The translations under genes and the position numbers were made by a program. This document shows positions 52,371-60,282 of a DNA stretch of 64,000 bases, one piece after another. The notes under the pieces were generated by a model. It searched no databases, was not told the DNA's origin, and saw only the letters and a list, made by a program, of their open reading frames with translations. Origin of the DNA: Paenibacillus profundus (lineage in GTDB: Bacteria; Bacillota; Bacilli; Paenibacillales; Paenibacillaceae); assembly GCF_021369635.1 (NCBI RefSeq), contig NZ_JAJNBZ010000018.1:41952-105951 (forward strand), read 5' to 3'. Numbering within the stretch: the first letter of the stretch is position 1; each line of letters starts with the position of its first letter.

Positions 52371-53372
52371 TTACTCGTGTCCCTGTCCTTGCACAGGCAC
52401 AGATGGCTCTGTATTTGCCTCAACTGGCTGTGAAGGCTCTGTATGCGTCTCTGTCTGTGAAGGAACGCTGACGCCGTCCTGAGGCACAGATGTGCCTATC
52501 GCCCCCCCTGGCGAGGACTGCATCGGCAATGACAGCGCAGGCGCCTTCTCACGGTTAGTGCCAACCGGTTGTCCTTTGCCGTCATAATAATACATCGGCA
52601 CATCGCCTACGACGAGCAGATAGGAAATCGGGATTTCCGTCTCCACCACCTCAGGCTCCAAATCGAATGGAATGACAATCGCCACTTCCTCCACTACTTT
52701 TATATAGACTTCAATGATTACCATATTGATGCCGACGTCCATAGGACGGGTATTAAGCTCGACCTTCGCTGCTCCTTGCGGCTCCATCCGCACCGGAATG
52801 CGCGGCCCGAACGATGCGATCAGCGGACTGCCCAACGCTTGACCGACCGGAATATGATCCTTGAGCTCATTCGCTTGATTCAGCGTCGACTGAACGACAT
52901 CGACCGTATCAGCCGTAATTCGCATTTGCTCATTGTAGTTTAAGGCGACACTGGTCACCTTGCCGCGTGAATCCGTCTTCCATTCGATTAATTTATTGAG
53001 CTCTCTGCCCCGCATCACCTGCTCGGTTATCGCTTTGTTAATCGCCTGCGTCGCAATTTGCTTCACCCGTATTTTCGCAAGATGCATTAACGGCCCCCGT
53101 ACATTTTTATCCACATAGACGAACATTTGCACCGACAGCAGCACAAATATTACGAGCGCAATAAAGAATAGCCTCCGCTTGCGGCGCGGCTTAGCCGGCC
53201 GATTTTGCCACTGCAGCGCGGTGTTCGCGTTTCCGCTTCCCAACGGGCGGACACCTTTGCGCCAGCCTGTTGAACGCCATCCGGAAGCGCGCCTTTTGCT
53301 GAACGATATTTGGGGCAGCTGCCATCTGCGCGTACGAAATCCCGAGCGCCATCCTGGCCGCCATCTGCTCAA
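52371..53372 (-). CDS. yunB: sporulation protein YunB
   Basis: About 333 residues. A basic N-terminal region of about 60 residues is followed by one membrane helix (RLFFIALVIFVLLSVQMFVYV). An extracellular domain follows with KQIATQAINKAITEQV, VDVVQSTLNQANELK and IPVGQALGSPLIASFGPRIP, all characteristic of YunB, a mother-cell sporulation protein of unknown mechanism. The Pro/Thr/Glu-rich C-terminal tail is variable. TTG at 53372 has a GGGGGG tract as ribosome binding site. It is convergent with the M23 peptidase gene. Confidence 0.87.
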   Translation of the reverse strand: MSRWRPGWRSGFRTRRWQLPQISFSKRRASGWRSTGWRKGVRPLGSGNANTALQWQNRPAKPRRKRRLFFIALVIFVLLSVQMFVYVDKNVRGPLMHLAKIRVKQIATQAINKAITEQVMRGRELNKLIEWKTDSRGKVTSVALNYNEQMRITADTVDVVQSTLNQANELKDHIPVGQALGSPLIASFGPRIPVRMEPQGAAKVELNTRPMDVGINMVIIEVYIKVVEEVAIVIPFDLEPEVVETEIPISYLLVVGDVPMYYYDGKGQPVGTNREKAPALSLPMQSSPGGAIGTSVPQDGVSVPSQTETHTEPSQPVEANTEPSVPVQGQGHE

Positions 53373-53503
53373 ATCATATCCCCCCCCTTCTGGCTCGGCT
53401 TGAAATGAGCAGTCTGTACGTTCCCAGTGTATGCGGACAGCCACAAAAAAAGAAGAACGGTCCTGTCCATGGACCGTGAGCTTGTCGGGGAACCCAAACT
53501 ATC

Positions 53504-53533
53504 TTGACATAACAGCTGGCAGCTACGTATACT
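53504..53533 (+). promoter_or_regulatory. sigma A promoter of the ABC-F leader
   Basis: TTGACA (53504-53509) and TATACT (53528-53533) are spaced by 18 bases. Transcription would start near 53540, about 35 bases before the leader peptide. Confidence 0.75.
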
Positions 53534-53575
53534 TGCTAACGTATAACTATAAATTTCTAATGAGGTGGAAAGGAA

Positions 53576-53617
53576 ATGATGATTTTATCAACTGTTCTAA
53601 AACGGAATTTGGCTTAG
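53576..53617 (+). CDS. 13-codon leader peptide of ABC-F attenuator
   Basis: The frame reads MMILSTVLKRNLA and stops with TAG at 53615. GAGGTGG lies seven bases upstream. Its last codons (TTGGCTTAG, 53609-53617) are complementary to a segment just downstream (53645-53653), so a ribosome on this peptide would keep that hairpin open. Short leader peptides of this kind are known upstream of ABC-F and macrolide-resistance genes. Confidence 0.6.
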   Translation: MMILSTVLKRNLA

Positions 53618-53802
53618 CACGGGAGAGATCTGCCCATTTTTCATCTAAGCCAACCGAAGAACAGTAGATAAAGAACCATATTCCTTTCTTACAAGATAGC
53701 TTTGTAATGGGTAAGGTGTGCGTTCACCTTACCCATTTTTTGTTTATTTTGAATGTTACAAATTGAATACGATCTTTAAGATGCTGTTCTCTCGGTTGGC
53801 TT
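53609..53802 (+). promoter_or_regulatory. attenuator with three alternative pairing segments
   Basis: Segment 1 TTGGCTTAG (53609-53617), segment 2 CTAAGCCAACCGA (53645-53657) and segment 3 TCGGTTGGCTT (53792-53802) are complementary: 1 pairs with 2 over nine bases, and 2 pairs with 3 over eleven. A strong terminator (53706-53742) lies between 2 and 3. CCCATT at 53632-53637 could also pair with AATGGG at the 5' arm of the terminator. The arrangement fits ribosome-controlled attenuation. Confidence 0.6.
53706..53742 (+). terminator. attenuator terminator upstream of ABC-F gene
   Basis: ATGGGTAAGGTG and CACCTTACCCAT pair perfectly around TGCGTT and are followed by a T-run. It lies between the leader peptide and the ABC-F gene, so it must be read through for expression. 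Confidence 0.85.
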
Positions 53803-53831
53803 TGAACGTGAAGCGAAAAGGAGAGAATAAA

Positions 53832-55370
53832 ATGAGTATATTAACTGTTGAACAAGTTACCCATATGTACGGCGATAAAAAAATATTTCAAGATATCAGT
53901 TTTCGATTGCTTCCAGGAGAGCACGCCGGACTCGTCGGAAGCAACGGAGCTGGCAAATCGACACTGCTGCGCATTTTGACTGGAGAACTGCTGCCTGATG
54001 CAGGGACGATGGAATGGCATCCTCATGTTAACATTGGCTTTTTGCAGCAGCACATTGATTTGAAGCCGGGTACTACCATTATGCAATATTTGCGAAGCGC
54101 CTTTGCTCATCTGTATGAGATAGAACAAAGCATGCTGCAAATCGCAGAGAAAATGGCTGAAGCGGATGATGAACTCGAACGATGGCTGGCACAGTATGGT
54201 GAGCTGCAAAATAAACTGGAGCATTCTGATTTTTATCAGATTGATGCGAAAATAGAAGAAATTGCTGCCGGATTGGGCATTTTAGAGCTAGGCAAAGACC
54301 GCGATGTGGAGAAGCTTAGCGGAGGCCAGCGTACGAAGCTGTTATTAGGTAAGCTGCTATTAGAAGAGCCGCATGTGCTGTTGCTTGATGAACCGACAAA
54401 CTTTTTGGACGACTCGCACATTGATTGGCTTATCGGATATTTAAAAAGCTACGAACATGCTTACCTTGTTGTGTCGCATGACGAACGATTTTTAAATGAA
54501 ATTACAACTGTGATCTACCATTTAGAGCATCTAACGCTCAAGCGGTATACAGGGAATTATGAAGCATTTCTCAGCAGCTACGAACAAAGCAAACAACAGA
54601 TTCAAGCTGGATATGAAAGGCAGCAAAGAGAAATTGACAGGCTGGAAAGCTTTATACAAAAAAATCGAAATCGGAAAGCTAAGCAAGCGAAAAGCCGTGA
54701 AAAGGTGCTCGAGAAAATAAACCGCATCGATAGACCGACATCTGGGCCACAGCCTCGTTTCATGTTTCAAGTAAACACCGATCCCGTGAACCGGATTATA
54801 GAGGCAAAAAATATACAGATTGGCTATTCAGAGCCACTGTTCGGACCGATTGATTTACTAATCAAACGCGGTGAAAAAATTGCGATCGTTGGCTATAACG
54901 GAATCGGAAAATCCACAATGCTCAAAACATTATTAGGGCATCTGCAGCCGATAAGCGGCACTGTGCAATTAGGCGAACGAGTACAAGCAGCTTACTTTGC
55001 ACAAGAGGATTTCGCTTCAACCCTCACAGCGCTCGAACAATTATGGTCATACCGGCCTGATTTGACGCAAAAAGAGATTCGGCAAACATTAGCAATGTCT
55101 GGCCTCACAGACAAGCATATACGGCAGCCGCTAAGCTCATTAAGCGGCGGAGAGCAGAGTAAGGTTCGTTTATGTGAGCTGATGCTGACAGCAAGCAATG
55201 TGCTTGTATTGGATGAGCCGACGAATCATCTGGATGTTCGTGCCAAGGATGCGCTTAAAGAGGCACTCAAAAAATATAAAGGCACAATTCTGCTTGTTTC
55301 TCACGAGCCGGACTTTTACGAAGACTGGGTAACACAGATCTGGCAAGTGCAAGGTTGGTGCAATAATTAA
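53832..55370 (+). CDS. ABC-F family ATPase (ribosome-protection type)
   Basis: About 512 residues with two ATP-binding domains and no membrane segment. Domain 1 has GSNGAGKST, LSGGQRTKLLLGK and LLLDEPTNFLD; domain 2 has GYNGIGKST, LSGGEQSKVRL and LVLDEPTNHLD. The linker (residues about 240-320) is the helical P-site tRNA interaction motif, rich in Lys, Arg and Glu. Such proteins release antibiotics from the ribosome or help translation. The leader with attenuator upstream fits an antibiotic-inducible resistance gene. ATG at 53832 has AAAAGGAG upstream. Its AT-rich codon use differs from neighbours. Which drug class is unknown. Confidence 0.87.
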   Translation: MSILTVEQVTHMYGDKKIFQDISFRLLPGEHAGLVGSNGAGKSTLLRILTGELLPDAGTMEWHPHVNIGFLQQHIDLKPGTTIMQYLRSAFAHLYEIEQSMLQIAEKMAEADDELERWLAQYGELQNKLEHSDFYQIDAKIEEIAAGLGILELGKDRDVEKLSGGQRTKLLLGKLLLEEPHVLLLDEPTNFLDDSHIDWLIGYLKSYEHAYLVVSHDERFLNEITTVIYHLEHLTLKRYTGNYEAFLSSYEQSKQQIQAGYERQQREIDRLESFIQKNRNRKAKQAKSREKVLEKINRIDRPTSGPQPRFMFQVNTDPVNRIIEAKNIQIGYSEPLFGPIDLLIKRGEKIAIVGYNGIGKSTMLKTLLGHLQPISGTVQLGERVQAAYFAQEDFASTLTALEQLWSYRPDLTQKEIRQTLAMSGLTDKHIRQPLSSLSGGEQSKVRLCELMLTASNVLVLDEPTNHLDVRAKDALKEALKKYKGTILLVSHEPDFYEDWVTQIWQVQGWCNN

Positions 55371-55371
55371 T

Positions 55372-55416
55372 AAAAGGTATCAATGGAGTGATTTCACTCT
55401 GTTGATACCTTTTTCT
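55372..55416. terminator. bidirectional terminator after ABC-F gene
   Basis: AAAGGTATCAA and TTGATACCTTT (with inner GAGTGA/TCACTC) pair to form a long stem, followed by T-rich sequence. It lies between the ABC-F and GrpB genes, which are convergent. Confidence 0.85.
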
Positions 55417-55425
55417 TTTCGTTTT

Positions 55426-55959
55426 TTAATGGCGATAGATTGTTTTATGTAAAATATCTGTTATAAATTTCGTTTTTGCATGGACATATTTATCAATATC
55501 ATAGCGATAAACTTGCGCCAGTTGTAATTTTAACGATTGATAATCATTGCGGGCAGCTTCATTGGCGCGAAGATAATCACGCAATGCAATATGTTCCAAG
55601 TATCCTTTTCCGTCTTTTGGACATACGTAAAGGTGGTATTTCATATACCCGTCGTCAAATGTTCTTTGGAAGGCTTCCCGGCCCTCCACTCCCAAGCTTC
55701 CTTGATGTTCAAATCCTTCCTTGGCTAAACGATCAATAATTTCAGGCAACACGCTGTAGCTCTCAATGACTACGTCTATATCAATAATCGGCTTAGCCGC
55801 TAATCCTTCTATAGAGGTGCTGCCAACATGCTCTATTTTCAAAATGAAATCACCGATGTAACCGGTAATCATTTCTTTAATGTTATTAAATTGTTCTTTC
55901 CATTCCGCATCGTAAGGAACAACCTCGATATCTCTAGTTCGTTCTGCCATTATCAACAT
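55426..55959 (-). CDS. GrpB/UPF0157 family nucleotidyltransferase-like protein
   Basis: About 177 residues. IEVVPYDAEWKEQF, KIEHVGSTSIEGLAAKPIIDIDVVI (region at residues 48-72) and GVEGREAFQRTF, then YHLYVCPK, match the GrpB family of nucleotidyltransferase-fold proteins. The G-S-T and DID residues correspond to the active-site pattern of the fold. Function in this family is not clear; some are linked to CoA or toxin-antitoxin-like roles. Starts ATG at 55959 (GGAAGG six bases upstream) or 55950. Convergent with the ABC-F gene. Confidence 0.85.
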   Translation of the reverse strand: MLIMAERTRDIEVVPYDAEWKEQFNNIKEMITGYIGDFILKIEHVGSTSIEGLAAKPIIDIDVVIESYSVLPEIIDRLAKEGFEHQGSLGVEGREAFQRTFDDGYMKYHLYVCPKDGKGYLEHIALRDYLRANEAARNDYQSLKLQLAQVYRYDIDKYVHAKTKFITDILHKTIYRH

Positions 55960-56148
55960 ACTCTCCCTTCCTATATTCCTTTGAAAAAAGAGGTATCGAT
56001 GGAGCGAAAAAACGGGAGCAAGAGCATTCGTTCCCACTCCTGTCCCCGTCTTCGTTATCATAAAAAGCCCGTTTCATGCTGGGGGGGCTAAACGTATTAT
56101 ACTAAGGCCAGTGTCGGTTTGCGCACAGTATTTTGCCGCATGAGGCAC

Positions 56149-57003
56149 TTATTTAGAATAATGACGCTGACGCATCGCTTCGTACAGCAGCACGGTCGTC
56201 GCCATCGCGACGTTCAGCGATTCGGCTTGACCGCGCATCGGTATGATGATGGTGTCATCCACCAACGCCTGCACCGCGTCAGATACGCCTTGACCTTCAT
56301 TCCCCACGATGATCCAGGTGGCAGCGCAATAATTGTAGCTATAGCACGAATGCGACGCCTGCAGACTTGTGCTCACAAGCCGCGCCCCGCAGGCTTTCGC
56401 TTCCGGCAGCAGTGCCGTTAAATTCCCTTCCACAACTGGCAGATGAAATAACGATCCCATAGTAGAACGCACGGTCTTAGCATTGTATAGATCGACCGTT
56501 CCTTTACCTATGACCACGCCGTCCGCCCCGACCGCATCAGCCGTTCGTATAATCGTTCCCAAGTTGCCGGGATCCTGCACTCCATCGACGACTACGACAA
56601 GCGCAGACTTGGCGCCAAGCAAAGCTTGCAGCCCATCTGCCTCCCGTTTCTGCACCACGGCAAAAACAGGCTGGGGCGTATCTGTATCACAGCATTTGCG
56701 AATAATGGCGTCCGTAGCCGCAATCCATTCCACGTTAACAGGGGCAGCACTGTCGTCTTGAGCCTTGCCTAAGGCAGCATTATAAATATTGCTGGGCCCA
56801 TATGTGATCAATTCTTGCGGAATGCCGGCTTCCAAATCGTAGACTACCGTCTCGACGTTGGCGTCAGAACGAAGTGCTTCAAGCACGAGATGGATTCCCT
56901 CTACGATGAACCGGTCTTCCTTATTTCGATGCTTGCGCTCTTTCAACTGAGCCCATTGCTTCACTCTTATATTTTGCAGCGATGTAATTGTCTGTTCTCT
57001 CAT
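56149..57003 (-). CDS. TrmH/SpoU-family RNA methyltransferase (YsgA-like)
   Basis: About 284 residues. An N-terminal RNA-binding part (QWAQLKERKHRNKEDRFIVEGI, EALRSDANVETVV) is followed by a SPOUT domain with the three knot motifs: DGVQDPGNLGTIIRTADA, IVGNEGQGVS and IPMRGQAESLNVAMATTVLLYE. It would 2'-O-methylate rRNA or tRNA using SAM. The ATG at 57003 overlaps the stop of the KtrA-like gene. The neighbourhood with sspI repeats the Bacillus ysgA/sspI order. Confidence 0.9.
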   Translation of the reverse strand: MREQTITSLQNIRVKQWAQLKERKHRNKEDRFIVEGIHLVLEALRSDANVETVVYDLEAGIPQELITYGPSNIYNAALGKAQDDSAAPVNVEWIAATDAIIRKCCDTDTPQPVFAVVQKREADGLQALLGAKSALVVVVDGVQDPGNLGTIIRTADAVGADGVVIGKGTVDLYNAKTVRSTMGSLFHLPVVEGNLTALLPEAKACGARLVSTSLQASHSCYSYNYCAATWIIVGNEGQGVSDAVQALVDDTIIIPMRGQAESLNVAMATTVLLYEAMRQRHYSK

Positions 57004-57668
57004 GATTCGGAATATGCCAACTCCAGATTGTGCAAATGATCGTTAAGGCCAACAATGACCAATATATCGCCCTCTTTGATGCGATCCTCCGCATAAGGAG
57101 AAATATTTGTCTTACCATTATTTTTAATCGCCATCACGTTACAGCCGTATTTGGCGCGAATGTCCAATTCCTTCAAGTTCTTGCCAACCATGAGCGAAGA
57201 TGCGCGCACTTCAATGATACTGTGGTCATCCGACAGCTCGATGTAATCCAAAATATTAGGAGAAATCAGATTATGCGCTACCCGTGTCCCCATGTCTCGT
57301 TCCGGGAACACTACCTTATCGGCTCCAATTTTGCTTAACACTTTACCATGCAGCTCATTTTGCGCTTTCGCCACTATTTTCGGCACGCCGAGATCCTTCA
57401 ATATTAATGTCGTTAAAATACTGGCTTGAATATCCTGTCCGATGGCCACTACGACAACGTCAAAATTACGGACACCTAACGCTTTAAGCGCTTCCTCATC
57501 TGTACAATCTGCGGATACGGCATGCGTCACCATATTTACGACTTCTTGTATTTTCTGTTCGCTCGAATCGATTGCAAGCACTTCAAAGCCCATCTTGCTT
57601 AAGCTTTGCGCAATGCTGGAACCGAATCGCCCCATACCAATAATTGCAAATTGTTTTTTTGCAGCCAT
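57000..57668 (-). CDS. KtrA/TrkA-type potassium channel regulator
   Basis: About 222 residues: an N-terminal RCK domain with the Rossmann motif IIGMGRFGSS and VLAIDSSEQKIQEV, and a C-terminal TrkA-C domain (SLMVGKNLKELDIRAKYG, INPYAEDRIKEGDILVIVG-like). It binds nucleotides and gates a KtrB-type channel, which is not in the window. The ATG at 57668 has AAGGTGA upstream. It is the first gene of a short operon with the RNA methyltransferase gene. Confidence 0.88.
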   Translation of the reverse strand: MAAKKQFAIIGMGRFGSSIAQSLSKMGFEVLAIDSSEQKIQEVVNMVTHAVSADCTDEEALKALGVRNFDVVVVAIGQDIQASILTTLILKDLGVPKIVAKAQNELHGKVLSKIGADKVVFPERDMGTRVAHNLISPNILDYIELSDDHSIIEVRASSLMVGKNLKELDIRAKYGCNVMAIKNNGKTNISPYAEDRIKEGDILVIVGLNDHLHNLELAYSES

Positions 57669-57905
57669 AGACTCACCTTCCCCATATACCGACACTTATC
57701 AATGCAATTATTATACCATGCTCATCCCGTTTGTTGAAATTTGTCTGTCTGACAATCGATGCATGAGGACGAAAACCTTAGGGAACGTTATACGCGAAGC
57801 CGCAAGGTAACCTTCTGTATGTAGTGTAACCGTGTCTTGCGTACATCTTGTGCGACTCACGCCCCCATTTTTTGAGAAAAAGGATAAAACAGGACTTCGG
57901 CTATA

Positions 57906-57934
57906 TGTATACGAACAGACCGGCGAACATGCGG
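57906..57934 (+). promoter_or_regulatory. possible forespore promoter of sspI
   Basis: TGTATA (57906-57911) and CATGCGG (57928-57934) are spaced by 16 bases, a rough fit to sigma G elements, upstream of the spore-protein gene. Weak match, one base short in spacing. Confidence 0.3.
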
Positions 57935-57959
57935 AACGTGAAGGAAGGAGGAATACCCA

Positions 57960-58187
57960 ATGGCCGTCACCCTTAATTTGCGTCAAGCCATCGTCCAAAA
58001 AGTAACGAATAAGCCAGATGCGGACATTATCGAAATGATCGAGGGCTCTATCGATTATGACGAACGTGCGCTTCCTGGACTTGGCGTATTGTTCGAAATG
58101 ATCTGGAAAGAAAGCGACAATACAATGCGTCAACAACTTGTCGATACGTTGCAGCATAAGCTGCACGAAGGACAAGGCCCACAATAA
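57960..58187 (+). CDS. sspI: small acid-soluble spore protein SspI
   Basis: 75 residues. LNLRQAIVQKV and LPGLGVLFEMIWK are the conserved parts of SspI, a minor SASP made only in the forespore. ATG at 57960 has GGAAGGAGG upstream. It is divergent from the KtrA-like/RNA methyltransferase pair, as in Bacillus, and is followed by a terminator. Its exact role in the spore is not known. Confidence 0.93.
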   Translation: MAVTLNLRQAIVQKVTNKPDADIIEMIEGSIDYDERALPGLGVLFEMIWKESDNTMRQQLVDTLQHKLHEGQGPQ

Positions 58188-58226
58188 CCTATACTTTTTT
58201 CTTGTTTACCGCAGACTCATGAACCT

Positions 58227-58281
58227 CAGACACGGAAAAGGATCGGCTCGTGCCAGCCGGCGCCTATTCCGTGTCTTTTTC
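58227..58281 (+). terminator. rho-independent terminator of sspI
   Basis: AGACACGGAA and TTCCGTGTCT pair around about 30 bases and are followed by TTTTT. The loop contains an inner hairpin (GGCTCGTGCC). Confidence 0.85.
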
Positions 58282-58332
58282 CGTTGTTTAACGAGTTATC
58301 AAGCTATTATTTTTATTTTTATCGTAGATGTC

Positions 58333-58363
58333 TTTACTTTGACGCAGCGTCAAGCGGTACAAT
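58333..58363 (+). promoter_or_regulatory. MerR-type promoter with dyad in a 19-bp spacer
   Basis: TTTACT (58333-58338) and TACAAT (58358-58363) are 19 bases apart, and the spacer holds the perfect dyad TTGACGCAGCGTCAA (58339-58353). A lengthened spacer with the dyad inside it is the hallmark of MerR-regulated promoters. It lies just upstream of the MerR-methyltransferase gene, implying autoregulation. Confidence 0.75.
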
Positions 58364-58385
58364 GATGGCAAAAGGAGTTGAATGC

Positions 58386-59447
58386 ATGAAAATCCAAGAA
58401 GCAGCGGCGGCGTTGGGCATGACGACAAGGGCGCTGCGTTTTTATGAACAGAAGGGGCTGCTGTCCCCTATGAAGCAAGAAGATAATGGCTATCGCGTGT
58501 TTCGAGAAGCAGACATCGACCGATTGCGTACTATCAGTGCATTGCGCGAACTCAATTTGTCCTTGGAGCACATTCGTTGTTGTATCGATGAGGCAGAAGC
58601 CGGTCAAATGGAGGCATTACGTCCTTATTTAACAGAGAAGCGTCAAGTACTTGCTTTACAATATACGGAGCTGAAGCGCTTGCTTGGTCTACTGGATAAT
58701 TTACTCGATATGGATCATAACCAAAAAGGAGAGGTTGTTGTGAAAAAACTGCATCATATTGGCGAACAATCACGCCGCTATCAGAAGCTGCGCAGCGATT
58801 GGACCGATCGCTGGAATTTCGATGCGCAGGCTACTCAATACGATAACGCCGTGTACGTGAATACAGACCCGCTCAGAGTACATGCCGATTACGAACAGAT
58901 CTTGGATCGCGTATGCCAAGAAGCCGCTCCGAAGCCGGGAGAGCGCGGGCTGGAAGTAGGTATAGGGACAGGCAACTTAGCGGGGCGCTGCCTGCTCCTT
59001 GAAGCAGAGATGACAGGGGTGGATCAATCTGCAGCGATGCTGGAGCGCTGTCAGGAGAAATGGCCATCCATCCGGCTCCTTCAAGGCAATATGATGGCCT
59101 TGCCGCTTGCAGACGAGAAGTTCGATTTTATCGTGACAAGCTATGCGCTCCATCACTTGACAGATGAACAGAAAGAAATCGCCCTTGAAGAGATGGGACG
59201 ACTGCTAGATTCAGAGGGGCGTCTCGTTGTTGCCGATCTAATGTTCATTGATCAAGCGCACCGGGCAGCATTTATTGCTGATCTGGAAGCAAAGGGAGAT
59301 ACGTGTTCCGTTGAAGCGATTCACGACGAGTTTTTTGCGGATCGCTCCCGCTTAATCTCATGGTTGGAGCAGCGCTACGAGGTAACCGCCGCTCAGCTCA
59401 ATCACTTGATGCATTTGCTTGTTGTGCGAAAAAAGAAAGGAGTGTGA
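58386..59447 (+). CDS. MerR-family regulator fused to a SAM-dependent methyltransferase
   Basis: About 353 residues. The first 120 are a MerR protein: winged-helix DNA-binding part MKIQEAAAALGMTTRALRFY, then EQKGLLSPMK and FREADIDRLRTISALRELN, plus a dimerisation helix. After a linker (QSRRYQKLRSDWTDRWNFDAQ) comes a class I methyltransferase: GLEVGIGTGNLAGRC (SAM motif I), MTGVDQSAAMLERC (motif II) and FDFIVTSYALHHL (motif IV). The fusion could couple sensing and modification of one molecule. The ATG at 58386 has AAAGGAG eight bases upstream. The next gene, also a methyltransferase, starts three bases after its stop. Confidence 0.85.
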   Translation: MKIQEAAAALGMTTRALRFYEQKGLLSPMKQEDNGYRVFREADIDRLRTISALRELNLSLEHIRCCIDEAEAGQMEALRPYLTEKRQVLALQYTELKRLLGLLDNLLDMDHNQKGEVVVKKLHHIGEQSRRYQKLRSDWTDRWNFDAQATQYDNAVYVNTDPLRVHADYEQILDRVCQEAAPKPGERGLEVGIGTGNLAGRCLLLEAEMTGVDQSAAMLERCQEKWPSIRLLQGNMMALPLADEKFDFIVTSYALHHLTDEQKEIALEEMGRLLDSEGRLVVADLMFIDQAHRAAFIADLEAKGDTCSVEAIHDEFFADRSRLISWLEQRYEVTAAQLNHLMHLLVVRKKKGV

Positions 59448-59450
59448 ACG

Positions 59451-60221
59451 ATGGCATCGCAGCGAGCACCGGACCATATTGCCGTTCCCGATCATGTCTC
59501 CATCTATGAGCATCAAGCAGCTCAATATGATCGTCTCATCGAGTGCGAAGACGATAAGCTGGAATTGAGGCACGCGCTCAGTAAGCTTCTGCAATCGGAA
59601 GCATATGGCCGCGTTGCAGAGCTTGGAGCGGGCACAGGACGCTTGACACGCCTCGTGCTGCAATATGCTCCTCGGTTAGCGGAATACACCGCCTGTGACG
59701 CCTCTGCTTCCATGTTGCGACAATTGGAAGCGAATGTGCGACGTGATGTGAAGGATGGACATTATAACAGCGTGCGGGCCAATATGGTGCGTACCGTGAC
59801 GGCACCGCATCATCGTCTCCCTCTAGCTGCTGGTTCGGTCGACTTAGTGCTAGCTGGCTGGACCATATGCTACGCCTGCAGCGAGGAGCACGAGCATCAG
59901 AACAATATGCTGCCGTCCATCATGGAAGAGGCCCGTCGCATTCTGCGGCCGGGTGGGCGCATAGTCATCTGGGAAACGCTCGGCACCGGTGTCGACGCCC
60001 CCGCAGTTCTCCCCGCATTACGCGGCTATATCGAAGCTATGGAGGAACGATATCATTTTCGTCATACCATCCTACAAACTGACTTTCGCTTTCCGAATCT
60101 CCATGAGGCTGAATCGCTCTCAGATTGGTTCTTCGGCAAAGAAGTGCTTCGTATGCTCCGGCAAGAAGCTGATGGAACTGTCTTGCTGCCATCCTTCACA
60201 GGCATGTGGATTCAAGAATGA
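59451..60221 (+). CDS. class I SAM-dependent methyltransferase
   Basis: About 256 residues. RVAELGAGTGRLTRLVLQ is SAM motif I, EYTACDASASMLRQLEAN motif II, LPLAAGSVDLVLAGWTIC motif IV and RILRPGGRIVIWET motif V. The active-site region lacks Cys/Pro patterns of DNA methyltransferases, so a small molecule or protein is the likelier substrate. It starts three bases after the MerR-methyltransferase gene with GGAG upstream, in one operon. A terminator follows directly. Confidence 0.85.
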   Translation: MASQRAPDHIAVPDHVSIYEHQAAQYDRLIECEDDKLELRHALSKLLQSEAYGRVAELGAGTGRLTRLVLQYAPRLAEYTACDASASMLRQLEANVRRDVKDGHYNSVRANMVRTVTAPHHRLPLAAGSVDLVLAGWTICYACSEEHEHQNNMLPSIMEEARRILRPGGRIVIWETLGTGVDAPAVLPALRGYIEAMEERYHFRHTILQTDFRFPNLHEAESLSDWFFGKEVLRMLRQEADGTVLLPSFTGMWIQE

Positions 60222-60226
60222 GAAAC

Positions 60227-60252
60227 AGACCCGCTGATATAACAGCGGGTCT
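60227..60252 (+). terminator. rho-independent terminator after methyltransferase operon
   Basis: AGACCCGCTG and CAGCGGGTCT pair around ATATAA, followed by T-rich sequence. It lies between the convergent methyltransferase and prfC genes. Confidence 0.8.
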
Positions 60253-60282
60253 TGCTTCACTTCTAGTATTGCAGTTCTCCGT

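Noticed and set aside
53431..53667. 78-codon frame across the ABC-F leader
   Set aside because: It runs over the promoter and the leader peptide in another frame; the promoter at 53504 would lie inside it.
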